A DNA stretch of 64,000 nucleotides from Arbacia lixula (GCA_963669155.1 OZ022589.1:4570854-4634853); one strand, 5' to 3'; numbered from the stretch's first letter, positions 12,397 through 23,445 are shown. Made by a program: numbers and translations. Notes: generated from the letters alone by a model not told the origin.

Positions 12397-12775
12397 GAGT
12401 TGGAACTGAACTGCCATTAGCTCCGCACAGCTATTCAAAACTCTGGAGTAGCCATGGTTACAGGTAGTAAAGCCGCTCCTACTAACATGTAACAAGGAAA
12501 CCAAATCAGTGCCGAGTTGCATTCCGAGCTAGCTCGGCAGAACTACAGAACACTCGGGGTACAACTGAATGTACGATTCAACAGGTATTGGAATGATTGG
12601 CAAGGCAGCCTCCACGAACATTGGACGAGAGATCTCACTCCATGCCGAGTTAGTCCCGAGCTAGCTCGGTTCAACTATTAAAGACTCGAGTAACAATTCA
12701 GAATAACCCGGTAGCTCACGAGTAAGTACGATCCACCACGAGTTATGCCGAGCTGTCTTGAGCTGTTTCAAAAGC
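12397..12775 (+). repeat. diverged direct repeats with a 14-bp palindrome
   Basis: Related units begin with GAGTT near 12397, 12514, 12646 and 12740. The two best copies (from 12511 and 12643) both contain the perfect palindrome CCGAGCTAGCTCGG (12524-12537 and 12656-12669), followed by a related CAACTA or GAACTA block and then a CTCG-containing block. Spacing is irregular (about 117, 132 and 94). No coding frame runs through them. Confidence 0.6.
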
Positions 12776-13549
12776 ACCCCAATATTTCTCCTATACTGTC
12801 TGATGTCGAAAATGCACTCGCTTCCCTGTGCCACCACTATAACAGATACATTTCCCTAATGAAAATATTAATGCATAATGAATGCCTCTTCCCAAAGTTT
12901 TTCCATCATCAATGCTCATAATTCCTGAAACAATACATCCGCTGTCATGGTGATGACCTACAAGAAGCCAAAGAGCTGCACTTTTCCCCCGTCTGCTTAG
13001 TATTCAGAGGAGGGTGATCTTTGATATGTCATCAAAATGCAAATTGGCCACAGAGCAACATCCGCCAAATGTGAAGATCACTCGGCTGGAAATAGCTTCT
13101 ACATATCCCTAATCAGCGACAACAGTTTGAATTCGGAAAAAGTTCCCTTAATGTGCGTTTGAGATTCATCAGAATTCTAGAATGATTGTGTTCCTAAAGG
13201 GCATTATGTGCACATTTTCAATGATTATGCCTCTGTCGACGTGATTAAATCTTGTTCTGCTGTCTCTGAAAGTCAACCTGAAGTTATGTGCTCGACATGC
13301 AAACAACATCGTTATGAAGTACCTGTATGCCTGTGGCTCGACGAGTGGCACACACAATACGACACAACGAGAAGTGATGAAATGTGTGTGTTTCTTCACA
13401 ACCAATGATCGTATGGACGTTTAGCCTTTACGGGCCAGACAAAATTGCGCTTTATCAATTCTATGGGATGTGGGTGTATTATTTGTGATTAATTCACATG
13501 TGGTACAAAAGAGTACATATATAATGGTGCGCTAAAAGCTGGAAATTTG

Positions 13550-13810
13550 AAAAAAAAAAACACATGACGCATGCCTTCAGACCTAGGTGAGGGTGGAGGA
13601 AGGGCCTGTCCGTGCGTCAACGCCTCATTGCGTCATTGCGTCACATCAAGCGTCACTGTATTAATCTAAGGTAGATGTGAATTAATAAGTCGGTTCACAA
13701 TTGATGCGGTTTGGGTGCGGCATGACTCACAAGTAAGATTACAGTTGAACAATATGCGCATGGAGGTGACGCACTGCCCTGACGCATTCACGCGATGCGT
13801 GAATGTGACG
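13550..13810. repeat. cluster of GACGC/GCGTC motifs
   Basis: At least eight GACGC or GCGTC pentamers, mostly in GTGACGCATT or ATTGCGTCA contexts, occur within about 260 bases of otherwise AT-rich DNA. The cluster ends in an interrupted palindrome, ATTCACGC-GAT-GCGTGAAT (13786-13804). The same GTGACGCATTAA word recurs once at about 14621. A run of A precedes the cluster at 13551-13560. Confidence 0.6.
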
Positions 13811-15150
13811 CATTAAAAGTTTGTGCATTTTTTCACAATATACATAGATCCCATAGAGCAACATTTAATCTGTCGTCAGAGAGGTTAATCAATCAATCAA
13901 TTGGAGCAGCTTGTCAAAATCTGACGTTGCATGTCAGAATGAATTCCTCTTTTTGCTGGCATTGGCGTATGATATCAAGGGGCGTTGTGCCAGTGGCATC
14001 TCTCTGAGCCAAGAGTGGAAAGTAAGCCTCTGTCGTCCTCTTGACCTACGTCACTCAACGGCAGCAGTAAGTGCGACTTTCTCAAGTGCATTTTTTTTAA
14101 AGTATAGGAAACTTAACTGTTTCGTGGCAATAGCTGTCATTGTAGTATTATATCTATAACGTGATTTTCTTGTTTCAATTACTTCATTATAACCATTAAC
14201 ATTCATGATTGTAGTTTAAGCGCTTTAAATTGACAGTCAGTTAAACAAAGAATCCGGTATCAACAAACGGTACTTGTATTAATTTTTTTTCTACGGACAA
14301 GCTCCCCATTACTTAAATACCTTAATACAACGCAGAGATGTTAACTATACAACCCGTTACGCAACCCACAACCCGTTATTTGTTACCACACCAAGAACTG
14401 CATAAATGAAAAGACAATCTGCTATTGTGGTAGTAAACTTGTGTGACTTATTTTCTTCTGTTTTTTTTAATTTGTTTTGTGTTAGTCTTTGTTATGTTTA
14501 CGTGGTCTGTATCACAGTGCTCCTTTGGAAAGCAGTCCTCGAGACTGAAAGGACCACAAACGTTTAAGGCCGAATGTCCAAATAGCTTAAACAACAAGGG
14601 ATTAGGATGCAAGTATTAATGTGACGCATTAACCTAGTGCCCTACGTGGCCAGCGCTTGTGTTGTTACTTTGTGATGCCATGCAATAATCTCATATTTCC
14701 GTTGACTGTTATGCTTCACCACTCTAACGCAACCAGCTATCATGGTTGTCTCGTAAATTGTTCATCAAAATCAACTAAAGCAGCATAATATCAATCTGTT
14801 TTCGTTAAAACCCTACATTTTTTACATATACCCTGTCTCGAGTACTTGATTTGGCTTCATGTATGCATTTTATTTTTATTTATTTTCTTAAATCAGCGCT
14901 CTTAAATATTTAAGTTCCATTTAAACTTTGTATGCCACTGAGCACGTACGCAAACCCAGCGGAACAGCATTTAATTTGGTCTAAGACCGGTTCAATGTTT
15001 TAAGAACTATACAGCATGTATATAAATAGATACACCAAGGATGCATTGAGTGAGCTTCCATTGACCAATGGGAAACGTTTGAATGAAAGAGATGTGTGGA
15101 CGCAGGTGTACAGCCTACAGGCTCGCAAAACAAATTATGGGCAATAGTAA
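13811..15150. other. no gene recognised
   Basis: Holds a short AATC tandem (about 13886-13900) and two overlapping frames of 70-82 codons at 13795-14159 without known domains. Confidence 0.5.
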
Positions 15151-15154
15151 GGTG

Positions 15155-15193
15155 TGCGTGTGTGCGTGTGTGTGTAGGAGGGGGGGGGGAGGG
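15155..15193 (+). repeat. (TG)n-like microsatellite followed by G-rich run
   Basis: A GTGTGCGTGTG stretch passes within a few bases into a run of G. It creates a spurious proline-rich minus-strand frame. Confidence 0.85.
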
Positions 15194-15596
15194 ATGGATG
15201 TAGCCAAACACATTCAAGGATAGCGCCTCATAGCTGACCATGTGTTTATACACACAGTCGGTGCATCAGTCGCCTCCTCTTCAAAAGCTTGAAACGGAAT
15301 TATACTTTAAAATGGAGCAGTCCAATTCAGTGAGCGTTAGATGCAAAAGACGACCGCGCACCGCAAAATCCGGTCGGTGAAAATGGCCTAAATATTCCAC
15401 ACTATTTGTATACACTATACTGATTGATACATATATATATAAAGGAAGTTATCCTTGTGGACGCAGAGTTGCTCTTTGAGTTCGATCGTAGTAAGAGTGA
15501 CGACAGCATGCAACAGTATCCACATATTTTTAGTTTGTGTTACTATCAGTAAGCATGACCGGATATAAACCCATCTGTAGCGATTAGATGAATGGC

Positions 15597-15599
<3 letters not shown>

Positions 15600-15652
<53 letters not shown>

Positions 15653-15677
15653 AGGGGGAGGAAGGGGGGAGGGGGGC
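15600..15677 (+). repeat. (GA)n microsatellite followed by G-rich tract
   Basis: About 21 GA units (15601-15643) pass directly into poly-G and GGA-rich sequence. Minus-strand Ser-Leu runs here are low-complexity artefacts. Confidence 0.95.
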
Positions 15678-15679
15678 GA

Positions 15680-16436
15680 TGTTTATGACTGCAGCATTTT
15701 TCTTTCGACAATACCATGATATCAGCGCTGTACGATGTCATTGAACTTCATGAGTATGTGTGTTAACGACACATCGGTATAACGCGATATAGCTATTTAA
15801 TCATATCTATACATTTTTATGCGTATAATATAGGTGTGTGTATGAGGTATGGATTTGGGAAAAGAGGAAAGGGTGACGTTAAAGTTGTTGCTGCGCTATA
15901 GAATGTGTGTGTATTAACCATGGCTAACATGTGACACACAAGGGGTTAATGGTATTTGAACTTCATTGTAACGAACATCATCCTCTGCCTTACCCTTCTA
16001 CGGGACCGAAATACAAGAGCATACAATAATAACAGGTAATGAGATTTAGGCCTATATGCCAGAAAGGCAAATATGAAACACTGTTTTTTAGTATTTGTTG
16101 ATCAATTGAATGCTAAGGTATTCAATACATTAACCACGGCTTCCTTTAATAATGCTGTTTATCATCACGAATTCATATATTCAACACAGCGTACTTTGTG
16201 AAAAGTGCATTTGACGAGACTGATGGATTGCCAAGACAGGGGAATATTGAAATACGGAGGAATAAGTGTATTGCATTATCTTTTTTGCTTTTTCGTCGCC
16301 AGATGTAGTGGCCTTTTTGTGTCCAAGTTGAGCGTGAGAGCTGCTGGGCTTTTACCATGCCTGACCTTAAACCTGACGCTTACCACCTGTGCGTTTGGTG
16401 AGTGGTAGCGTTAAACCGCTTCCCAATGCGGCACTT
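15680..16436. other. no gene recognised
   Basis: AT-rich sequence with opposite-strand frames of about 65 codons near 16173-16408; no domains or RNA genes seen. Confidence 0.5.
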
Positions 16437-16533
16437 CAAAGAGATGGCGTCAAAAGGGGGAGAGAAGGCAAGAGGAGAGGGGAAAGCGGGGGATGGTAAG
16501 GGATGGAAAAGTGGGAGAGAGGGAGAGAAGAGG

Positions 16534-16573
<40 letters not shown>

Positions 16574-16820
16574 TAGAGATAGAGAGAGGGGGTATAGGAG
16601 AGAGGGAGGGATAAGGAGCAAGATACATGTACGAAACGACATGGAATAGAAGAGATCTAGCAAGATACAGAGAGAGACATGGTGGCGGACAGACAGAGAA
16701 AGATAGAGAGGGAGAAAAAGGATAGAGATAGAGATAGAGAGATAGAGCAAGATAAATATACGGAGAGACAAAATGAGAGAGATGTATAGCGAGATAAGGA
16801 GAGAGAGAGAGAGAGATACA
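16437..16820 (+). repeat. purine-rich GA/GATA low-complexity region
   Basis: Nearly 400 bases of strongly purine-biased + strand: GGAGA, pure GA (about 16530-16570) and GATAGAGA variants. The opposite strand is pyrimidine-rich and gives long artefactual Ser/Leu/Pro frames. Confidence 0.93.
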
Positions 16821-17046
16821 AATAAACACCCGCAATACAGATACATATATAGAAATAGATGAGGTTGCGGTGACGCTGAAAATGTCAATGTAAACACTAT
16901 TGAATTAATAAAGACGCTGGAGTGTTTATCGATATTTCAGTTTCAGACTTTTTACAAGAATGCTTCTTGATAAAGCTCGAAGACCGAAATATCGAAAAAC
17001 TTTTCTTCCCTGGCGTCTTCATTATTTTGTATTTTAAACACATATA

Positions 17047-17095
17047 TTAAGAGAAAGGAAGAGAGAGAGAGAGAGAGAGAGAAAGAGATACAGAA
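17047..17095 (+). repeat. (GA)n microsatellite
   Basis: Short GA repeat in purine-rich surroundings, part of the larger asymmetric region at 16.4-17.75 kb. Confidence 0.93.
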
Positions 17096-17192
17096 CAAAG
17101 GTGAGGTCAATAAAGAAGATGGGAAACAGGGACATGGAATATGAAGTAAAAATAGGATAAATAGTAAACATGGGCAAGAAAGAAGAAAACAG

Positions 17193-17370
17193 AAGCCGGA
17201 GAAGAAGAAGAAGAAGAAGAAGAAGAAGAAGAAGAAGAAGAAGAAGAAGAAAAGTAAGAAGAAGAAATGAAGAAGAAGAAGAAGAAGAAGAAGAAGAAGA
17301 AGAAGAAGAAGAAGAAGAAGAAGAAGAAGAAGAAGAAGAAGAAGAAAAAAAAGAAGAAGAAAAAGAAGAT
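17193..17370 (+). repeat. (GAA)n trinucleotide repeat
   Basis: About 175 bases of GAA/AGA repeats with a short interruption near 17251-17270. It can be read as poly-Arg, poly-Glu or poly-Lys on + and poly-Leu, poly-Phe or poly-Ser on minus. Long pure GAA tracts are known to form triplex (H-DNA) structures. The 92- and 188-codon frames here are artefacts. Confidence 0.96.
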
Positions 17371-17610
17371 GAGGGGATGATGAATGAGAATATTGAGAAA
17401 ATGGGATTTGGTGTGGAAAGGAGGTGGTTGAGATGGTCTTGGTGTTAATCAACATTATGTAATTGGTACTTGAGTGTGTATCTGTATGTTTGTGTGTAAC
17501 GGTCACAGCTGTGTACATATGTACGTGTGTGCGCGTTTATGTGAAAAAGATTAAAGAACTGTAAGGAGAGAGAGTGGGAAGAACAAGCGATAGTGGATGG
17601 GCAGGGGAAC

Positions 17611-17618
17611 AATAGAGC

Positions 17619-17676
<58 letters not shown>

Positions 17677-17720
17677 GAGAGAGAGAGAGAAAGAGTGAGA
17701 GAGAGAGAGAAAGAGTGATA
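17611..17720 (+). repeat. (GA)n microsatellite
   Basis: GA repeat with GGGA and AAGAGTGA interruptions, about 110 bases. Confidence 0.95.
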
Positions 17721-18126
17721 GGGTTGGGGAGAGGAAATCTGAAATGAAGCGAGAAGAAAATATTTTCTGAATTTGTGTGAGGGAAAACTACCGCAGTATC
17801 ATGAAATATTCATTGCATTCTGGAAGAAATATAGATTTCTCATATGAATACCGTTCATTACATCGTATTTACCGACCATTCGCCGAATGTAGAACCCTGC
17901 ACTTTTATCAAATAGTACAGGTATTTTTTTCCTTTCCACCTTGTGTTTGTTCTTGGTTATTGGCAAACAACATCAATCAAACTAAAGGTTCTCTCGCATG
18001 AATGTGATTTCATTTCAAATTTCTATAAAAGAATCAAGAGAATCCATCGCATAACTGGCGAATGTTTGTTAGGCTTCTCCTCTAAATACCGAGCATAGAC
18101 ATACCTGAATTTTAAAAACCATTTTT

Positions 18127-19043
18127 AAACCATTCCATAGCTAGCAAAACAGTTACCATAATACCATTTAGTAATCTTTCCTTTTGGGGTACAGTAGTAC
18201 GAGTCATAAACACAACAAAAAAAGTAAGTACCCCATTTAGGAAAATAGCATAACTTTTTATCGAAGAGGTTTTGAGCAACATAACTTGGCAGGATTCTAC
18301 CTTCACTTGTTGAATAACTTCCGTGTGAAAATCACATTAATCCACTCAGTCATGCATGAGTGAGCACACATTAAACTCAAAATTGTCACTTTTCAAAAGA
18401 TACAAGGGTAATTGTGGAATTCTGTCATATGAATTTTTAATGAATTCCATTTCTGGTGCATGATCTATGCCTTTTCATTGTTTTTCATCCATCTCTCGAC
18501 GCACTAACACCTATCCAACACTTAACCCATTCTTCTGGTTGATTGAGCACAGTTTAAAAAGTATCCAGCCCTCTATAGTTTGAAACTTTTAAAAACCCTT
18601 TATTTTTGTGAAAAAATAAGACTCTGGAAATTTGACAAAGATGGAACATGACGTGTTATGTGAGCATAAGAGGTCATTTTTATGTCATATTTGAGTGAAT
18701 ACACTTTTAGAAATCTCACAATAAATGCCAAAATGCACTGTTAAAACGGCGTAAACAATTACCCTTGTGACTTTCGAAAAGTGACAATTTTGCTTTAAAT
18801 GTGTGCTCACTCATGCATGACTGGGTGGATTAATGTGATTTTCACACGGAAGTTATTCAACAAGTGAAGGTAGAATCCTGCCAAGTTATGTTGCTCAAAA
18901 CCTCTTCGATAAAAAGTTATGCTATTTTCCTAAATGGGGTACTTACTTTTTTTGTTGTGTTTATGACTCGTACTACTGTACCCCAAAAGGAAAGATTACT
19001 AAATGGTATTATGGTAACTGTTTTGCTAGCTATGGAATGGTTT
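18127..19043. mobile_element. foldback element with 288-bp inverted arms
   Basis: The arms at 18127-18414 and 18756-19043 are nearly identical inverted copies, with the few differences at the loop-proximal ends. They enclose about 341 bases of AT-rich spacer (18415-18755) with no transposase motif. The same 60-residue open frame therefore appears on the minus strand in the left arm and the + strand in the right arm. This comes from the duplication and is not a sign of two genes. Arm identity suggests recent origin or gene conversion. The class (foldback transposon or local inverted duplication) is not resolved, because no clear target-site duplication was seen. Confidence 0.85.
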
Positions 19044-19050
19044 ATCACTG

Positions 19051-19179
19051 GATGTGATTTTCACACAGAAGTTAGTCAATAAATAAAATACAATACTGCC
19101 AAGTTATTTTGCTCAAAATCTCTGCGGTAAAAAGTTATGTTACTTTGCTTAGGGGGGACTTACTTTTTTGTTGTGTTTA
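19051..19179 (+). repeat. degenerate third copy of the foldback arm
   Basis: Starting at GATGTGATTTTCACACAGAAG, this stretch repeats, in direct orientation and with many substitutions, the right-arm segment at about 18833-18963. It ends at the shared ACTTTTTTGTTGTGTTTA. It abuts the right arm, so an older relative of the element was already present or the end was duplicated. Confidence 0.75.
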
Positions 19180-19860
19180 GTTTGATAGTAAGATGGGTTA
19201 ATTTCATCCTTGCTTTACGTGAGCAAAGTGCAGGTAGGGACCTTATAACAGCTGCTATTATTGACTCGTAACAATTAAATGCTACGTTATTTACTATTTA
19301 CTAACATGACCAATGATGGGTGTGCAATACTACTAGTATGAGATAAAAATGGAACACTAGCACATCAAGATTGAAATAACCATGATTTAAGTTTTTTTTT
19401 CAATCCTAACAATATCATTCTGCAATATTTACCGTCTACAAATAGGTATGGAAGTGCTACAATGTTACAACGGCACACTAAGAGTTACGAGGAAGCACAG
19501 AGCACCGAGGTGTGACGTCATATGAACATGTTGTCAAGACAACTGGTTCTAAACTATGTGGGTAGAGCGAACAAAGGTGATCACAGCGGGGACTTTCATT
19601 AAGCGTGCCCGACACAAACAATATTGTTTAGAATCAGAAACCTGCATATGACGACACCACTTAGGTACTCTTCTAGTAGTGGTGACGCGTTCTGCAGAAG
19701 CGTTCTGCAGTCACCATAAATCTGATACTCTAATAATATTAGGATCTCGTGAAGAAATCGTCTTGAAATCAACATGAAATCAACAAAAATCATCTCAACG
19801 TCTTTAAAATTAAAATTTGCGAATACTATGATGACGTCAGAACTGCCCCGTAATCTCTTA
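19180..19860. other. no gene recognised
   Basis: AT-rich, with a short local duplication of TTCTGCAG around 19690-19711. No coding evidence. Confidence 0.5.
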
Positions 19861-19861
19861 T

Positions 19862-20403
19862 GGTGCGTTCACACGGAATTGGTTTGCCGCTTTCGTTTGC
19901 CGCCGGTACTCGGTTTTCCCGTAGCGGCAAAAAGCAAGAAAATCCTTCCGTGTAGCAATCTTTATCAAACCAAGGTAGCCAGGCGCTTTAGCTGAGAGGA
20001 GGTTCCCCTTGAAAGGCCCGACAAAGACTGTGCTCATGTCCGAAGTCTTGGACTGCGTCTAGCACCCCAAATCAAGAACGTGTAACCGGAGATCTTTTTG
20101 AAAACGAGCACACCTTTCTCAAGACAAGTTGCATGCACAAAACTTCAACATAACATCTTCGGACCTGTGCCCTGCTGCATAAAACTTACCATTGCTGGTA
20201 ACTTTGCTACCAATGTTAACTTCTATGGAAATCTTGAATTTGATTGTCTGTTGAGTGTTGTTACTATGGTACTTACCATTGATGGCAGAGTTACCATTAA
20301 TGCTAAGTTTTATGCAACAGGACCCTGAACGCCGTCCACGACCATACATGTCTCGAGCACCCTATGAATGGAAAACAGCAGCGGGAAACAATGTGAACGC
20401 TCC
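19862..20403. mobile_element. non-autonomous DNA element with GCGTTCACA ends
   Basis: The left end GGTGCGTTCACAC (19862) and right end GTGAACGCTCC (to 20403) are inverted, and the similarity continues inward as spaced TTT and CCGCT blocks. The interior carries no transposase. A different MITE lies inside it. The left subterminal TTTGCCGCT and CGGTTTTCCCG motifs recur at 36680-36735, which points to a family. No certain target-site duplication was found, so the superfamily (hAT-like is one guess) is open. Confidence 0.5.
20166..20325. mobile_element. MITE, about 160 bp, nested
   Basis: Ends CTGCATAAAACTTA and TAAGTTTTATGCAACAG are inverted, and the inverted match extends inward through GTAACTTTGC / GCAGAGTTACC. 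No coding content; it lies within the element at 19862-20403. Elements with a GCATAAAACTTA terminus are common in animal genomes, by my recollection. Confidence 0.7.
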
Positions 20404-20447
20404 TTTATAGAAGAGGACGGGCACGATCCATGACAACGGTTTTCGGG

Positions 20448-20492
20448 TAATGTAAACGTTCCTATGAATATGACCTGCCCGCCGTTTACATT
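20448..20492. repeat. 11-bp perfect inverted repeat
   Basis: TAATGTAAACG and CGTTTACATTA are separated by 23 bases just outside the right end of the 19862-20403 element. It could be a fragment of another inverted-repeat insertion. Confidence 0.6.
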
Positions 20493-20494
20493 AT

Positions 20495-22205
20495 TTACAC
20501 CTATCTCTGGATGCGCGCTGACAGAGTGACACATTACGGTGCTTACTGTCTCGTGGTTTCCCCTCGAAGCCCGTATGAGTGATCTTGGTCTAACCATTGT
20601 TTGGCAATAGGGGACGCGTACCGCCTCATCTCGCGTCAAACTGGATTAACTTGTTGATAAATACTTTAACGTGTGGCGCGTGTGTCAATGCAGTCGAGCG
20701 GCACGGGAATGTTTATTCAGTTTATTCGATCATGGACCGCACGACCCATCACATGTCAATGGTTCAATGATGGTTGAATTTGATTCGAGTGACGGTGACA
20801 GCGCTATTATTATTCTGTACACCACAAATGATTGGTTGGGCCTTAACACATCTCCACTTAGACGGAAGATGTGGCGGAGGGGAGATGTGTGCGTGTGTGT
20901 GTGTACCCCGTCTACAATATCGGTTTATTAAACACACTGGTAGTGCAAAACACCTTCTTTCGGAGACGTTAAATTTCTGCATGGCTCTGACAATGACATT
21001 ACTGTTTCCACTCACCATGCTCACTCTCAAAACCAAAATAAACAATTCTTAGAAAACACATTTAATGTCCCTCTCGAATTGAAAAATAAGTCCGTTTATA
21101 TCATCAATATATTGTGCACATGGCTTTTCATCATGGCAAAACCGTTTCCCGTCATCACCTATTCCGGTTTCATTTGATTGTAGCATAGCCTACATATATT
21201 TTAAAAGCGTTTCCTTCACATGAATATGAGTTTAGCAGAGGATAGGACCCCCGTTAAAAACGGTTCTTTACGACTATCTAATAAGTTCTTTGTGCAATTG
21301 TACAACTGTACCATTGCAAAGAGCACGTACTGTCGCCACTCTTTGGCGTCTTTTGCATTGTACGCAGGCTGCTCATGCTTGATGATATTCCTTTCTATTA
21401 CAACAAACCTGTTATGGAATACACTTCGCCTCCAACTTACACCCATGTTAAGCTCATGGATTATCCTACTTGCATCGGTAAAACAGGGCTGAATCACGCG
21501 CTGGCTCCGTGGCTTTGTTGCTCGGTAATTGCAAAATGTTAAGTACCCAACTCCAGGCTCCGCGTGGCATTTCCGGCATGTTTTCCCCTTCAGGGCGTGT
21601 CTCCATCCCCTTTCAGTTATCCAATGATACCATAAGTAGAGATGGGAATTTATATTCATTACTTTTAATGCACTTAGCTGTTAAGTGTGAGGGAGATTAG
21701 AAAAAACCTCCTTCCTAGATTTAGCAACTTAACAGAACTAGAGCTACCTTTTTCCAGGTGCAGCTGATATAAAGATATTTAAATATGACAGTGAATTTGG
21801 CTCGCAGGATGGTACCACAAATAAACCAATAGGCAATTAAGGATATCCTCAGTATATACAGGGATGGAAATGTGACATTTAGTTGAATGATATTAATCGA
21901 TGCATTTCAAACTTAGTTATTGTTCGTTCATCTGTAAGTGAATAAAACCACAGGTAGAAATAACTGCATATTCTTCCATTGCCTACGACATTTCGGACTT
22001 TACAAGTTGAGCTTTTTAATTCCCATTTTTGCATTAGTTTGCTTTCGTCGTATACGATCAGTACCCAGGCACTTCCACAAACCTCTTCCAGTCGCGTGAT
22101 TGTCGCTGGAGTTGGATGTGAGAGGGTGTGTCATCCAGGTAAGGACAAAGGGGTGTTTCGTCGGTTCTACTGCCCCGAAAACGCTGGCTGGTGATCGGCG
22201 CAGCT
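20495..22205. other. no gene recognised
   Basis: Contains a 147-codon minus-strand frame (21216-21659) opposite two shorter + frames, with no recognisable domain. A donor-like CATCCAG|GTAAGG at about 22134-22146 lies at the end of a short + frame, but no supporting exon structure was seen. Confidence 0.45.
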
Positions 22206-22206
22206 C

Positions 22207-22990
22207 CTAGTAGTGCATGCTGGTATTGAAGCGGCCAAGCTCGTATATTGGCTGTTCAGTACCACCCACTCCCTCCCTCAGGGGAAACTTTGAGCCAGCT
22301 GAGGCATTGGTGTATACGAGGAACGTGAGCTGCATATGGAACTTTTTCAGTTGTACTTCTTCTGCTCGTTGACGAGGTGGAAGTTCAAGGTTTATACGCC
22401 GCTGCATGACGGGATAAGATATGTCAAGGAGGAATGCTCTGTGGACCAATATGAAAGGAGTCCTGGTGGGCATTTTATGAAAGTTGTCAGCACTGACTTT
22501 CTGTGAAATCCTCGGTTTTGATTGGCTAAGAGGCACTAGCCTTTGACTGTTACTGTGATAACTGTCGGAGAAAGACAACTTGTCAGTGCTGACAACTTTC
22601 ACGAAATGCCCCACTGAATAAGACGCTGAAATGGATGGTCAGCATTTTCATATGATGTGCTCTTCCCACCAGACTGTGTGTTAGGTTCTCTCTGCAGAGC
22701 ACCGCGAACCTTTCCCTGCAAAGGGCTGGTATTACGTCCATGGACCTTCGGAACACACTCCGGATGACGATCACGCCACATGATATTGTTCAGTGCACCA
22801 TGTACACGGTCTAGCCTCTTGGTGTGTGAACTTCTGCGTCAAGTCGAGATGGAATGTTCAGCTGCACTGTGATGACTGTGATGCAGTTAGGGATATGTAT
22901 TTTCTTGCAGCCACCGAGATGTGCTAGTTCATCGCCAAAGAGGGTTCTTTGTGTAGATGAACTTTCGATCCAGGTTCAGCATAAGGTACA
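22207..22990 (-). pseudogene. broken coding region of unknown family, interrupted by a MITE
   Basis: Read on the minus strand, frames with ordinary protein-like composition follow one another. They run from about 22980 to 22820 (including HLGGCKKIHIPNC), then, after a frame change near 22820, to about 22616 (including HTKRLDRVHGALNN and MWRDRHPEC). After the 148-bp MITE, a further 80 residues run to a stop near 22207 (including RINLELPPRQRAEEV). The frame change and the insertion mean it cannot encode an intact product. I do not recognise the family; a host pseudogene or an old transposon reading frame are both possible, and the continuity may be chance. Confidence 0.25.
22466..22613. mobile_element. 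MITE, 148 bp, about 31-bp inverted ends
   Basis: The left end begins GTGGGCATTTTATGAAAG and the right end finishes CTTTCACGAAATGCCCCAC. The inverted match covers about 31 bases, including GTTGTCAGCACTGA, with about three differences. The core has no coding capacity. It splits the minus-strand coding trace described at 22207-22990. Confidence 0.85.
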
Positions 22991-23150
22991 TGCGTATGTG
23001 AGATGATTGATCTCTTTATAATATATGTCATGTGTGGATTCTGTCATAAGTTATTGAAATAAATCGAATTAAGCAGCGTTTTATTTGGCACAGGAGGTTT
23101 TGAATAATTAAGGTGTGGGTGCTCCGTAGATGATGAGGGCTAGCCTTCGG

Positions 23151-23445
23151 TTAGCCTCCGTGGTGTTCAGGTGGAGGGCAGTTGTGGTGGTATTGGCAAC
23201 ACTGAGACTGAGTCTCCGAGTTTTCAGGTAGCTTCAGGTAGCAATCGTAAGGAGCCACGACTTGACATGTGGCGTCACGTCCTTGCACACATCCAATGAC
23301 CGGGTCCCGCGATTCAGCCAGTTGAAGAGTTTGTATGACTGATCGGATCGTGTTGTCTATGACGACCTTAAGAACCAGCCCTTGTACGGTGAGGTCCGTC
23401 AACAACACGCCGCGTTATTATCTGTGGCTTGGGCGCCATTTCAGC
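23151..23445 (-). pseudogene. weak Tc1-like transposase N-terminal trace
   Basis: On the minus strand an ATG near 23442 opens MAPKPQIITRRVV. After a frame change, an 85-codon frame continues with LTVQGLVLKVVIDNTIRSVI and later YDCYLKLPENSE, to a stop near 23151. The pattern vaguely follows the paired helix-turn-helix start of Tc1-like transposases (TVRxIIQTF, then a RYLxL segment). No catalytic DDE part follows, so this is either a short dead fragment or a coincidence. Confidence 0.2.

Noticed and set aside
16952-17518. 188-codon minus frame with poly-Leu and poly-Phe
   Set aside because: Direct product of the GAA trinucleotide repeat.
18112-19082. Same 60-residue sequence encoded on both strands
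   Set aside because: Explained by the inverted duplication; hydrophobic composition without family match, and no reason to think it is translated.
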